A DNA stretch of 43,845 nt from Nocardia miyunensis NBRC 108239 (GTDB lineage Bacteria; Actinomycetota; Actinomycetes; Mycobacteriales; Mycobacteriaceae), in NCBI RefSeq assembly GCF_001613065.1, contig NZ_BDBQ01000113.1, positions 1-43,845 on the forward strand, in the 5' to 3' direction. Of this stretch, positions 14,431 to 23,303 are shown piece after piece. Numbering within the stretch: position 1 is the stretch's first letter; each line of letters begins with the position of its first letter. The notes under the pieces are model-generated. The model worked only from the letters and a program-made list of their open reading frames with translations, was not told where the DNA came from and made no database searches. Both the position numbers and the translations under genes were made by a program.

Positions 14431-17061
14431 TCATGCCGCGATCGCGGCCGCGGTGTACGCGACCGCGAGATCGGCACCGTCCACGGTGACGGTGACGGCG
14501 CCGCCCTGACCGATGTCGCCGCGCATGAGCGCCCGGCCGATCTTCGTCTCGACTTCGTGCGCGATGTAGCGGCGCAACGGCCGCGCACCGTAGACAGGAT
14601 CGAATCCGTGCTGGGCGATGAGCCTGCGCGCCTGCGGGGTGATATCGAGGCTGATCTGCCGTTCCGCCAGCCGACGTCGGAGTTCTTCGAGTTGTAGCTC
14701 GACGATGTGCTCGATCTGCGGCAGCGTCAGCGGCGTGAACAGCACGATGTCATCGACGCGGTTGAGGAACTCGGGGCGGAAGTGCCCCCGTAGCTCGGCG
14801 AGCACCCGATCCCGTGCGTCCGGCTTGATTTCGCCGTGGGCGGTGACACCGTCGAGTAGGTGCTGGGAGCCGATATTCGAGGTCATGATCACCACGGTGT
14901 TGCGGAAATCGACTTGTCGGCCTTGCGAATCGGTGATCCGACCGTCGTCGAGCACCTGTAACAGGGTATTGAACACGTCGGCATGCGCCTTCTCGATCTC
15001 GTCGAACAACACCACCGAGTACGGCTTGCGGCGCACGGCCTCGGTGAGCTGCCCGCCCTCGTCATAACCGACGTAGCCGGGAGGCGCACCGATCAACCTG
15101 CTGACCGTATGCCGCTCCTGGTACTCGCTCATGTCCAGGCGCACCATATTGTCTTCGCTGTCGAAAAGCGCCGCGGCCAAGGTCTTCGCGAGTTCGGTCT
15201 TGCCGACGCCGGTGGGTCCGAGGAAGATGAACGATCCGATCGGCCTGCGTGGGTCGCGGATGCCCGACCGGGCCCGGATCACCGCGTCCGCGACGAGTTG
15301 CACTGCCTCCTCCTGCCCGACCACCCGCTCGTGCAGGATTTCATCGAGCCGTAGCAACTTTTCCCGCTCGCCCTCCTGTAGCCGGGCTACCGGGATTCCG
15401 GTCCACGCGGCGACGATTTCGGCGATCTCGTCCTCGGTGACAACCTCGCGCAGCAGCGGCTGCTTACCCTGCTTGGACCGCAATTGTTCCTCTGCCGCTT
15501 GCAGATTGCGTTCCAGGTTGGTGATCTCGCCGTAGCGCAACTCGGCCGCGCGGTTGAGGTCGTAATTGCGTTCGGCCTCTTCGGCTTCGTGGCGCAGTCG
15601 CTCGAGTTGTCCGCGCAATTCCTGCACCCGCCGGATCGCCTGCCGTTCGGCCTCCCATTGGGCGTGCCTCGAGTCGGCCTCGGCCCGAAGATCGGCGAGT
15701 TCTTTTCGAAGCTCCTCGAGGCGAGCCTTGCTGGCCGCGTCGGTCTCCTTGGACAGGGCCGCCTCTTCGATCTCGAGCCGGGTCACCTTTCTGGTGAGTT
15801 CGTCGAGTTCGGCTGGCATGGAGTCGATTTCGGTGCGCAGCCGAGCACATGCCTCATCGACCAGGTCGATGGCTTTGTCCGGCAGGAAGCGGTCGGTGAT
15901 GTAGCGATGCGACAGTGTCGCGGCCGCTACCAGCGCGCCGTCCTGGATCTTCACGCCGTGGAAGACCTCGAGCCGTTCGCGCAGGCCGCGCAGGATGGAC
16001 ACCGCGTCCTCCACGCTGGGCTCGTCCACCAGCACAGTCTGGAATCGACGTTCCAGTGCCGCATCGGATTCGATGTGCTTGCGGTACTCGTCCAGGGTGG
16101 TGGCCCCGATCATGTGCAGCTCGCCGCGGGCGAGCATCGGCTTGAGCATATTGCCCGCGTCGAGGGATCCTTCACCGCCGACCGATCCGGCACCGACCAC
16201 GGTATGCAGCTCGTCGACGAAGAGCAGTATGCGGCCCTCGGCCGCCTTCACCTCCGACAACACGGCTTGCAGACGCTCCTCGAACTCGCCTCGATATTTC
16301 GCCCCCGCGACCAGCGAACCCATATCGAGGGAGAAGATCGTTTTGTCGCGCAGGCCTTCCGGCACATCGCCACGGACGATGCGCTGGGCCAGGCCCTCCA
16401 CGATCGCGGTCTTGCCGACGCCGGGATCGCCGATCAATACCGGATTGTTCTTGGTCTTTCTGCTCAAAATCTGCGTCACCCTGCGGATCTCGGCGTCTCG
16501 GCCGATGACCGGGTCCAGCTTTCCCGCGTTTGCTTCGGCGACGAGGTCGCGGCCGTATTTCTCCAGTGCCTCGTAAGCGCCCTCCGGGGTCGCCGAGGTC
16601 ACTCGCTGATTGCCACGAACCGTGGTGAGCGCCTGCAGGAACGACTCTCTGGTGATGCCCTGACCCGCGAGGATCCGGCCCGCCGCAGTGCCCGTTCCCT
16701 CTTCGGCCAGCGCCATTACCAGGTGCTCCACCGAAACGTAGGAGTCCTTGAGCCGCTTGGCTTCTCGTTCGGCCGATTCGAGCAGTGCCGCCAATCGCTG
16801 GGTGACCATCACCTGCCCCGGCGCGGCACCCGGACCACTGACCTTGGGCCGGCGGGCCAACTCGCGATCCAGGTCGGCGCGCAACGCGTCGAGATCCGCA
16901 CCCGCTTGGTCGAGCAGCCGGGGCACCAGCCCGTCGCGCTGGTCGATCAAGGCGAGCAGCAGATGCTCGCCGTCCACCTCGCTGTGCCCCGATCGCGTCG
17001 CCACGTTCTGCGCTTCGCTCAAGGCTTCCCGAGATTTCTCCGTCAGCTTGCTGGTGTCCAT
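14431..17061 (-). CDS. clpB: ClpB disaggregase (Hsp100)
   Basis: An 876-residue AAA+ chaperone that, with DnaK, DnaJ and GrpE, pulls proteins out of aggregates. The order is complete: N-domain (KLTEKSREALSEAQNVATRS), first ATPase module with Walker A GDPGVGKT and Walker B LLFVDELHT, the long coiled-coil M-domain (about 400-530, rich in EEAALSKETDAA and REAEEAERNYDLN-like heptads), second ATPase module with GPTGVGKT and VVLFDEIEKAH, and the C-terminal domain. Length matches the family. The M-domain distinguishes it from ClpA/ClpC. ATG at 17061 is chosen because GGAGGAC lies just upstream; the frame is open further upstream but that part overlaps other genes. It starts inside the end of the CbpM gene by 19 bases. 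Confidence 0.97.
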   Translation of the reverse strand: MDTSKLTEKSREALSEAQNVATRSGHSEVDGEHLLLALIDQRDGLVPRLLDQAGADLDALRADLDRELARRPKVSGPGAAPGQVMVTQRLAALLESAEREAKRLKDSYVSVEHLVMALAEEGTGTAAGRILAGQGITRESFLQALTTVRGNQRVTSATPEGAYEALEKYGRDLVAEANAGKLDPVIGRDAEIRRVTQILSRKTKNNPVLIGDPGVGKTAIVEGLAQRIVRGDVPEGLRDKTIFSLDMGSLVAGAKYRGEFEERLQAVLSEVKAAEGRILLFVDELHTVVGAGSVGGEGSLDAGNMLKPMLARGELHMIGATTLDEYRKHIESDAALERRFQTVLVDEPSVEDAVSILRGLRERLEVFHGVKIQDGALVAAATLSHRYITDRFLPDKAIDLVDEACARLRTEIDSMPAELDELTRKVTRLEIEEAALSKETDAASKARLEELRKELADLRAEADSRHAQWEAERQAIRRVQELRGQLERLRHEAEEAERNYDLNRAAELRYGEITNLERNLQAAEEQLRSKQGKQPLLREVVTEDEIAEIVAAWTGIPVARLQEGEREKLLRLDEILHERVVGQEEAVQLVADAVIRARSGIRDPRRPIGSFIFLGPTGVGKTELAKTLAAALFDSEDNMVRLDMSEYQERHTVSRLIGAPPGYVGYDEGGQLTEAVRRKPYSVVLFDEIEKAHADVFNTLLQVLDDGRITDSQGRQVDFRNTVVIMTSNIGSQHLLDGVTAHGEIKPDARDRVLAELRGHFRPEFLNRVDDIVLFTPLTLPQIEHIVELQLEELRRRLAERQISLDITPQARRLIAQHGFDPVYGARPLRRYIAHEVETKIGRALMRGDIGQGGAVTVTVDGADLAVAYTAAAIAA

Positions 17062-17363
17062 CGCGACGTCCTCCTTCGACGAGGATCGGCTTCGAGTTCT
17101 TCGATTCGCTTCAGCAGATCGAGCACCAACCCGATTGCCGCATAGTTCAATCCGAGCCCGGACCGCAAGCGCTGAATTCGGGCGACAACCGCCACCGCGG
17201 ACGGCTCGAAGCAAAGTTCGGTACCTTCGCGGGCACAGTCGAGCAGTCCGAGCGCGACCAATCTGCGCACCATGTCCGGATGCAGACCGGACCGCCGCGA
17301 AAACTCGTCGAGCCGCAGCCCCGGTCGCCGCACGAGCAGGTATCGCGGTGTGGGCGCACTCAT
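17043..17363 (-). CDS. CbpM-like chaperone modulator / MerR-like HTH protein
   Basis: A 106-residue protein with a MerR-like helix-turn-helix: RLDEFSRRSGLHPDMVRRLV, a short wing region, then a helical tail NYAAIGLVLDLLKRIEELEA. This layout matches CbpM-type modulators, which bind the J-domain of CbpA-type co-chaperones and inhibit them. Its position directly after a CbpA-type dnaJ (4-base overlap) supports that role. The HspR repressor is a related alternative, but the typical HspR tyrosine-containing start motif (Y-I-S-x-A-A-E-L) is absent here. Confidence 0.75.
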   Translation of the reverse strand: MSAPTPRYLLVRRPGLRLDEFSRRSGLHPDMVRRLVALGLLDCAREGTELCFEPSAVAVVARIQRLRSGLGLNYAAIGLVLDLLKRIEELEADPRRRRTSRWTPAS

Positions 17364-18280
17364 TGCTCTCTCCTCGGATCAAAACTGGATTCGGCGGCCA
17401 ACTGCTCGAACAACTCCCGTTCCCGCGCGGTCGGTTTCGACGGCACCATGACCTTGACCTCGGCGTACAGGTTGCCGTCGGTCCCGCGAGCGTTGGGCAT
17501 GCCCGCGCCACGCAATCGCAGCTTGCGCCCGGTCGAGGAGCCAGGCGCCACTTTGACTTTCGCCTCGCCGCTCGGAGTGGGAACCGCGACGGTGGCGCCG
17601 AGCACCGCCTCCCACGGGGAGACGGGCAGGTCGACGTAGATGTCGCGGCCGACCAACCGGAAGCGCGGATGCGGCTTGATGCGCACGACCAGATAGAGAT
17701 CTCCGGCAGGCGCGTCACCACTGCCTCTGCCGCCCTGCCCGGCCAGCCGGATCCGCTGGCCATCGATCACCCCGGCCGGGATATCGACGTCATAGCTGCG
17801 CCCGTCGAGGCCGAGCCTGCGCTTGCCGCCGCGGTATGCCTCCTCGACGCTCAGCTCCAGGACCGCCTCCTGATCGGCACCCGGAATCGGTCCGTATCCG
17901 CCGCGGCGGCCACCGAAGATATCGCCGAATATGTCGCCGACGTCGACGTTGCCGTCGAAACCGCGACCGAAGTGCACCCGGGTCCCGCCACCGAAACCAC
18001 CTCTGCCGCCACCGAACCCGCCGGTGGCCGCGCCGACCCGCTCGTCGTAATCCTCCGGCACCCGCCGGAAGTCCGCACCGAAGCGGTCGTAACGACTCCT
18101 CGTCGACGGATCGGACAGCACCTCGTACGCCTCGCTGACCTCCTTGAACCGATCCTCCGCCGCCGGATCGGAATTCACATCCGGGTGATATCGCCGCGCC
18201 AGCTTGCGATATGCCTGCTGAATCTGGTCCTTGTCGGCGTCACGGGAAACCCCGAGGACCTCGTAGTAGTCGCGCGCCAC
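17360..18280 (-). CDS. DnaJ-type co-chaperone without zinc finger (CbpA/DnaJ type II)
   Basis: A 306-residue Hsp40. The J-domain at residues 3-70 has the HPD motif at 32-34 (YHPDVN) that stimulates the DnaK ATPase. A Gly/Phe-rich linker follows (GGFGGGRGGFGGG, DIFGDIFGG), then two beta-rich substrate-binding domains (VLELSVEEAYRGGKRRLGL; VDLPVSPWEAVLGATVAVP; GRKLRLRGAGMP). The four CxxCxGxG repeats of classical DnaJ are missing, so it is a CbpA-like type II protein. GTG/ATG choice: ATG at 18280. It follows grpE by 6 bases and overlaps cbpM by 4. Confidence 0.95.
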   Translation of the reverse strand: MARDYYEVLGVSRDADKDQIQQAYRKLARRYHPDVNSDPAAEDRFKEVSEAYEVLSDPSTRSRYDRFGADFRRVPEDYDERVGAATGGFGGGRGGFGGGTRVHFGRGFDGNVDVGDIFGDIFGGRRGGYGPIPGADQEAVLELSVEEAYRGGKRRLGLDGRSYDVDIPAGVIDGQRIRLAGQGGRGSGDAPAGDLYLVVRIKPHPRFRLVGRDIYVDLPVSPWEAVLGATVAVPTPSGEAKVKVAPGSSTGRKLRLRGAGMPNARGTDGNLYAEVKVMVPSKPTARERELFEQLAAESSFDPRREQ

Positions 18281-18286
18281 CGACGC

Positions 18287-18784
18287 TCACCCCTCGCGTC
18301 TGCTGACGATCACGGCCGCCGGACGCAGCTGCCGTCCGTTCTCGCCGTATCCGGGGCGAACCACCTCGACCACGGTCCCCGACGGGAAATCGGGCCGGTC
18401 GACCACGCCGACCACCTCGTGCATTTCCGGGGAGAACGGCACCCCCACCTCCGAATGCCTTGGGTAGCCAAGCTGTTCGAGTACCTGCACCGCTTGGTCC
18501 CGGATCGCGCGGACGCCCGCGACGAGTGGATCCGCCTCGCCGTTCGCGTGCGCCAGCGCCAGTTCCAAGTTGTCCAGCATCGGTAGCCAGGCGGCCGCCA
18601 CCTTCGATCGTTCGGCCGCGCGCTCTCGATCGAGATCTCTGGCATAGCGCTTGCGTACATTGTCCAGATCGGCGGCCGTGCGGCGCCAGCGATCTTCCAG
18701 CTCAGCTATCTGGGCGTCGGGCTGGTCCTTGCCCGCGCCCGGATCAGGTGCATCGGCAGTCGACTGGTCTGCGGAGGTATCCAT
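18287..18784 (-). CDS. grpE: GrpE nucleotide exchange factor
   Basis: A 165-residue GrpE, the factor that releases ADP from DnaK. An acidic N-terminal tail leads into the long dimer helix (IAELEDRWRRTAADLDNVRK, RYARDLDRERAAERSKVAAA), the four-helix region with WLPMLDNLELALAHA, and the C-terminal beta-wing (VPFSPEMHEVVGVVDRPDFP, VRPGYGENGRQLRPAAVIVS). ATG at 18784, with GAGGGG upstream and a TTG just before it. Nine bases separate it from the dnaK stop. Confidence 0.96.
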   Translation of the reverse strand: MDTSADQSTADAPDPGAGKDQPDAQIAELEDRWRRTAADLDNVRKRYARDLDRERAAERSKVAAAWLPMLDNLELALAHANGEADPLVAGVRAIRDQAVQVLEQLGYPRHSEVGVPFSPEMHEVVGVVDRPDFPSGTVVEVVRPGYGENGRQLRPAAVIVSRREG

Positions 18785-18793
18785 CAAATCCCC

Positions 18794-20692
18794 TCAACTC
18801 CGGTCGAACTCGGCGTCTATCACGTCGTCGTCACCGGGTGAGCCCGCGCCCCCGCCCGTACCGGCGGTGCCCGCGTAACTCGATTGTCGGTCGCCACCGG
18901 ATTGCGCGTTCTGCAACCCGTACTGCAATTGCTGCAGTTCCGACGTGAGCGACTGCACCCGATCCAGTGGCGCTTCTTCTTTGACGGCCTGCCTGGCGTC
19001 GGCGATCAGCATCTCAGCGCGTGCCCGCTCGTGCGGCGGCGCGCTGTCACCGAGCTCGGCCAGGCGGCGCTCCACCTGGTACGCGGCCGAATCCAGCGCG
19101 TTGCGGGCATCGACGGCCTTGCGCAGTTCCTCGTCTTCGCGGCGGTGCTGCTCGGCCTCGGCGAGCATCCGGTCCACCTCACTCTGGTCCAGATTGGACT
19201 GCTCGCTGATCGTGATGCTCTGCTCTTTGCCGGTGTCCTTGTCGCGCGCGGTGACATTGAGGATGCCGTTGGCGTCGATGTCGAAGGTGACCTCGACCTG
19301 CGCCTGGCCGCGTGGCGCCGGCCGGATGTCCTCCAGCCGGAACCGGCCGAGCACGCGGTTGTCGGAAGCGCGCTCGCGTTCGCCCTGCAGCACCACCACA
19401 TCGACAGCGCGCTGGTTGTCCTCCGCGGTGGAGAAGACTTCGCTGCGCCGGGCCGGGATGGTGGTATTGCGCTCGATGATCTTCGTCATCACCCCGCCCT
19501 GAGTCTCCACGCCGAGCGACAGCGGCGTGACGTCCAGCAGCAGCACATCGGAGACCTCGCCCTTGAGCACGCCCGCCTGGACCGCCGCGCCGAGCGCGAC
19601 GACCTCGTCGGGGTTGACGCTCATATTCGGATCCTTGCCGCCGGTCAGCCGGCGCACCAGCGCCTGTACCGCCGGGATGCGGGTGGATCCGCCGACCAGG
19701 ATCACCTCATCGATGTCGTGGGCGGTGATCTTGGCGTCCTTCATGGCCTGCTCCACCGGGCCGAGGCAGCGCTGCACCAGATCCGCGGTCAAGTCCTCGA
19801 ACTTCGAGCGCATGATCGTGGTGGTGAGGTGCTTGGGTCCGTTCGCGTCGGCGGTGACGAACGGCAGATTCACCTGCGTCTGGGTCACCGAGGACAGCTC
19901 GACCTTGGCCTTCTCCGCTGCCTCGAAAAGTCGTTGCAGCGCTTGCGGATCGGCACGCAGGTCGATGTGCTGTTCGCGCTGGAATTCGTCGGCGAGATAG
20001 TCGACGATGCGCCGGTCGAAGTCGTCGCCGCCCAGATGGGAATCACCCGCGGTGGAGCGGACCTCGACCACTCCGTCACCGACGTCGAGCAGGCTGACAT
20101 CGAAGGTGCCACCGCCGAGATCGAATACGAGCACTGTCTCGTGGGTCTGCTTGTCCAATCCGTACGCCAACGCGGCGGCAGTCGGCTCGTTGATGATGCG
20201 CAGGACGTCGAGCCCCGCGATCCGGCCCGCGTCCTTGGTGGCATTGCGCTGTGCGTCGTTGAAGTAGGCGGGCACGGTGATCACCGCTTCTTTGACCCGC
20301 TCCCCGAGATATTTGCTCGCGTCATCGACCAGCTTGCGCAACACCAGCGCGCTGATCTCCTCGGGCGCGTACTTCTTGCCTCGCACATCGAATCGGGCAA
20401 CCCCGCCCTCGCCCTCGACGACGTCGAAGCTCACCGCCTTGGCTTCCTCCGATATTTCGTCGAAGTGGCGGCCGATGAATCGCTTCGCCGAATAGATCGT
20501 GCCCTTCGGATTCAAAATCGACTGTCTGCGGGCAAGCTGACCGACAAGCCGCTCACCACTTTCGGTGAACGCAACCACCGATGGTGTGGTGCGCGCGCCC
20601 TCGGCATTGGCGATCACCACCGGCTCGCCGCCCTGCCAGCTCGCGATGACAGAATTCGTCGTCCCCAGATCGATTCCTACAGCAGTGGCCAT
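18794..20692 (-). CDS. dnaK: DnaK (Hsp70) chaperone
   Basis: A 632-residue Hsp70. The ATPase domain is intact: VGIDLGTTNSVIASW at the start, PAYFNDAQRNATKDAGRIAG, VFDLGGGTFDVSLLDVGDG and EVILVGGSTRIPAVQALVRR. The interdomain linker and substrate domain follow (DVLLLDVTPLSLGVETQGGV), then the helical lid, and the C-terminus ends in DDDVIDAEFDRS, close to the GrpE/DnaK-type acidic motif. ATG at 20692 with GAAGGA upstream. It leads the operon; its promoter must lie in 20693-21068, where I find neither an HspR (HAIR) nor a CIRCE dyad. The atypical partners suggest a second dnaK locus rather than the housekeeping one. Confidence 0.97.
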   Translation of the reverse strand: MATAVGIDLGTTNSVIASWQGGEPVVIANAEGARTTPSVVAFTESGERLVGQLARRQSILNPKGTIYSAKRFIGRHFDEISEEAKAVSFDVVEGEGGVARFDVRGKKYAPEEISALVLRKLVDDASKYLGERVKEAVITVPAYFNDAQRNATKDAGRIAGLDVLRIINEPTAAALAYGLDKQTHETVLVFDLGGGTFDVSLLDVGDGVVEVRSTAGDSHLGGDDFDRRIVDYLADEFQREQHIDLRADPQALQRLFEAAEKAKVELSSVTQTQVNLPFVTADANGPKHLTTTIMRSKFEDLTADLVQRCLGPVEQAMKDAKITAHDIDEVILVGGSTRIPAVQALVRRLTGGKDPNMSVNPDEVVALGAAVQAGVLKGEVSDVLLLDVTPLSLGVETQGGVMTKIIERNTTIPARRSEVFSTAEDNQRAVDVVVLQGERERASDNRVLGRFRLEDIRPAPRGQAQVEVTFDIDANGILNVTARDKDTGKEQSITISEQSNLDQSEVDRMLAEAEQHRREDEELRKAVDARNALDSAAYQVERRLAELGDSAPPHERARAEMLIADARQAVKEEAPLDRVQSLTSELQQLQYGLQNAQSGGDRQSSYAGTAGTGGGAGSPGDDDVIDAEFDRS

Positions 20693-21068
20693 ATCAATTC
20701 CTTCGGATCGGCGCGACCGGCCGGCCGCCGGATATTCGACACCGGCAATCCTTCCGGTCACATCAAAGGCACGACACGGTCCGGCAAGGTGAAAAACGCG
20801 AAACCGATTGGTCCTGCCGGAGCAGGGACGATCACTGTGGATTGCGACGGGGCGGGTGATCGGCACCATCCGTGAACTGGAATAGCCGCCGCTCGGGTGC
20901 GGGAGTCTTCTATCATTGGTGCGGTCTGGTGGTCACCCGGCCGGTGTGGCTGGTCGCCAGGTGCGAGCGCGATGGTGGCGCCTCTACCCACCGATTGCCT
21001 GTGTGGGGAGGCGGCAGGTTCACGGATTGTTTTTCGGTGGTTCGTTCTCACCCTCGAGGAGTTCGATC
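20693..21068. other. Divergent promoter region of the dnaK operon
   Basis: 376 bases between dnaK and the divergent gene at 21069. I looked for the HAIR dyad CTTGAGT-N7-ACTCAAG and for CIRCE and found neither, nor a clear SigF-type promoter. No coding frame convinces. Confidence 0.5.
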
Positions 21069-21728
21069 ATGACCGTCAAGAGCAAACCGTCGCAGGAATG
21101 GACGCTCGATAACAGAGGTACCGCGTGGGCATATCTGGTCGAAGGGACCCGGGTGACCGCACCGGTGATCCTGGTCGCCGACCGTGACAAAGACAGCACA
21201 TCCCTGGAAGCCTTCGCCGACACGGTGAACAGTCCTGACTACCCGTTCGGGTCCATGCTGGCCCGGCGCGGCAAGGACGTCATCCTCGTCGGCTACGAGG
21301 CCGATGCGGACTGGAGCACCGCGGTCGGCACGGTCAGATCAGCGGTCATGGAGACCAAACGGCGCTGCCCCGGTGAGCAGCGCGTCGTCCTGGGCGGTTC
21401 CGGATGGTCGGCATTGCTGGCGCGGTACGTACTGGCGGATCTGGAATACGGGGGATTGGACCACCGCGTGGGTGTCTACTTCTGTCTCGACAGCACCAAG
21501 CCGACTCCGGCCGAACAGGCCGAACTCTTCGATGTCGGCAACATGCCCCTGCTGCCCAGAAGCCTGAAGATCACCACCGACGGCTTTGCCGACCTGGAAG
21601 AGCTCACCGCGCACGACGATCCGGGCCTGTCGATGTTCGATGACGCGCTGTATGCATCCGCATCGCCCGCGAATTCCTCGTGGATGACCGAAGAACAGGG
21701 CCGGTGGCTGCTGGACCGGCTGCCCTGA
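21069..21728 (+). CDS. Hypothetical protein, possible alpha/beta-hydrolase fold
   Basis: A 219-residue soluble protein divergent from dnaK. Alternating hydrophobic strands (APVILVADRD, GKDVILVGYEAD, QRVVLGGSGW) and a GGSGWSALLARYVL segment near residues 109-122, resembling a nucleophile elbow with Ser111, suggest an alpha/beta-hydrolase-like fold, but the match is weak and no Asp/His triad is assigned. Start ATG at 21069 with GAGGAG upstream. A hydrolase is only a guess; it could be a non-catalytic relative. The shared promoter region suggests co-regulation with the chaperone operon. Confidence 0.6.
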   Translation: MTVKSKPSQEWTLDNRGTAWAYLVEGTRVTAPVILVADRDKDSTSLEAFADTVNSPDYPFGSMLARRGKDVILVGYEADADWSTAVGTVRSAVMETKRRCPGEQRVVLGGSGWSALLARYVLADLEYGGLDHRVGVYFCLDSTKPTPAEQAELFDVGNMPLLPRSLKITTDGFADLEELTAHDDPGLSMFDDALYASASPANSSWMTEEQGRWLLDRLP

Positions 21729-21737
21729 TATCCGAGG

Positions 21738-22009
21738 GTGATGCGGGCCGCTGACCACTTGTGCTCACGTCGCATGGCCTCGATCCGGTTGATCACCTCG
21801 GTCGGTGTCGCCGTCGGTTGACGGTGCGGGGTTGAGGAACGATCCAGCAGTCCGAGGTCCCCGAGTTCGCGGTAGCGGTTCACCCACTTCGAGGCCGTGG
21901 CTCGCGAGATTCCCATCTCGGCGGCAACATGCGCGATCGGTCGCGTGCGACATCGCTCGACAAGCCGTCGGCGTCCCTCCGGCGAGAGAGGGGCATTGCG
22001 GTGCGTCAT
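21738..22009 (-). pseudogene. Truncated IS481-type transposase (N-terminal HTH part)
   Basis: From the ATG at 22009 the frame reads MTHRNAPLSPEGRRRLVERC, RTRPIAHVAAEMGISRATAS, KWVNRYRELGDLGLLDRSS and PHRQPTATPTEVINRIEAMR, the two-helix DNA-binding start of IS481-type transposases. The similarity ends after about 90 residues (WSAARITLG), just before the stop codon of the hydrolase-like gene, and the DDE integrase core is missing. The remaining frame runs antisense through the neighbouring gene and is meaningless. A deleted insertion sequence, placed 10 bases after the MFS gene end. Confidence 0.8.
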
Positions 22010-22019
22010 CGACCTGCTC

Positions 22020-23222
22020 TTACTCTCCGGAGTTGCGTCGGTAGCTCGCGAACCCCAGAGCAAGCGCAAGCGCACCGAGCATTCCGGCGAGGGTGATGGC
22101 GGCCGGCGGCATGCCCCACTGGCCGACCGCGAAGCCGGTCGCGACCGTGAGGATGGCGGCAGGCACGTAGGCACTGATGTTCAGTGCGGCGTTGGCTTCT
22201 GCCCGGCGGTCGGTGTCGACGTGGTGTGCGATGAGCCGGAGTCCGCCGAGCTGGCCGAGGCCCTGCCCGATGCCGGCGAAGACCGCTGCGGCGACGAAGA
22301 GCCACGGGGCCTTTGTCGCGACGGTCAGGGCGACCGCGGCCATCGCGAGGACGGTGCCCGCGGTCCCGAGGGCGAAGAGCCGGTGGGCTGGCAGTCTCGT
22401 GAGCGCAAGCTGCGATCCGGTTGCCGCCAGGAACATCACACAAGCCGCTCCGCCCGCCAGCAGTGGCGAGGTGTTCCCGACGACGAGGATCAGCAGGGAC
22501 GGGCCGAGCGAGAGGACGAACGACGTCGCGGTGAGACCGGGTGCGAAGACCGCAGCGCCGCTCGAGACGTGCCTGCGGTGCAGCTCGGGGACGTTGGGAA
22601 TTCGCGGCCACGGGAATCCGGCGGCCGGGGTGGACCGCGCCAACGGCAGGCCGACGTACCCGCCGAGCGCGAAGAGCAGCAGCACGACGTAGATGCTGAA
22701 CACCGGGATGACCGGTGACTGCGTGAGCTGATAGACGACTCCTCCGAGGAGCGGGCCGAGGCCAGCGCCGAAGACCATCGCGATCGAGGCGATCATCGAG
22801 GTCAGGTGCCGGCGATGCTCGCCGCCCAGGTCGACGACGGCGGCCATGCCCGCCGAGACGACAACGCCGACCGCGATCCCCACCAAGAATCGCGCGATGA
22901 GCAGGACCGCGACGCTTCCGGCGACCATGAACAGAACCGCTGAGGCCAGTGCCACCAGGATCCCCGGCACCACCACAGCCCTGCGGCCGTAGAGATCGGC
23001 GGCGCGACCGGCCACCAGCAGGGCCGCGACGAGTCCGACGATGTAGACGGCGAAGATCACCGTCAGCGTCCCGGAGGAGAACCCGATCCTCCCCTGCCAG
23101 TGCACGTACAGCGGGGTCGGCGAGTTCGATAGTGCGAAGACGGCGGTCACCGCCCAAGCCGCGCGCGATATCTGCCAGGCGGTAGCGGCCCGGGGTTGGA
23201 CTGGAGTTGTTTGTGTCGTCAT
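22020..23222 (-). CDS. MFS transporter (drug/solute exporter)
   Basis: A 400-residue integral membrane protein with about 12 membrane segments. The MFS loop signature appears between helices 2 and 3 (GRAADLYGRRAVVVPG), and helix 4-5 carries RFLVGIAVGVVVSAGMAAVV. It starts at the ATG at 23222 with an ideal AAGGAG-N6-ATG. It is divergent from an ArsR regulator, and its ribosome binding site lies next to the first operator, so repression would block its transcription. Exporters of this arrangement usually expel a toxic compound sensed by the regulator; substrate unknown. Confidence 0.9.
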   Translation of the reverse strand: MTTQTTPVQPRAATAWQISRAAWAVTAVFALSNSPTPLYVHWQGRIGFSSGTLTVIFAVYIVGLVAALLVAGRAADLYGRRAVVVPGILVALASAVLFMVAGSVAVLLIARFLVGIAVGVVVSAGMAAVVDLGGEHRRHLTSMIASIAMVFGAGLGPLLGGVVYQLTQSPVIPVFSIYVVLLLFALGGYVGLPLARSTPAAGFPWPRIPNVPELHRRHVSSGAAVFAPGLTATSFVLSLGPSLLILVVGNTSPLLAGGAACVMFLAATGSQLALTRLPAHRLFALGTAGTVLAMAAVALTVATKAPWLFVAAAVFAGIGQGLGQLGGLRLIAHHVDTDRRAEANAALNISAYVPAAILTVATGFAVGQWGMPPAAITLAGMLGALALALGFASYRRNSGE

Positions 23223-23230
23223 CACCGTCT

Positions 23231-23256
23231 CCTTGTACGAGTATTTTCGTACAAGG
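23231..23256. promoter_or_regulatory. Palindromic operator 1 (ArsR regulator)
   Basis: Arms CCTTGTACGA and TCGTACAAGG are perfect reverse complements around a 6-base centre. It abuts the MFS ribosome binding site. A second copy of the core lies 31 bases away. Confidence 0.8.
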
Positions 23257-23265
23257 AAGGTAGCA

Positions 23266-23283
23266 GTACGAGAATTTTCGTAC
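23266..23283. promoter_or_regulatory. Palindromic operator 2 (ArsR regulator)
   Basis: GTACGAGAATTTTCGTAC is a near-perfect palindrome that differs from the core of operator 1 by one base. The 31-base spacing is about three helical turns, so two dimers would sit on the same DNA face. Confidence 0.8.
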
Positions 23284-23303
23284 AAATTGGTAGGCTGATC
23301 CGT

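Noticed and set aside
15484..17145. Long open frame antisense to clpB
   Set aside because: Same reason: it is a by-product of clpB codon bias.
18884..20875. Long open frame antisense to dnaK
   Set aside because: It mirrors dnaK codons; such antisense frames are common in high-GC genes and the translation has no family features.
20693..21068. HspR (HAIR) or CIRCE operator before dnaK
   Set aside because: Neither dyad is present, not even with a few mismatches.
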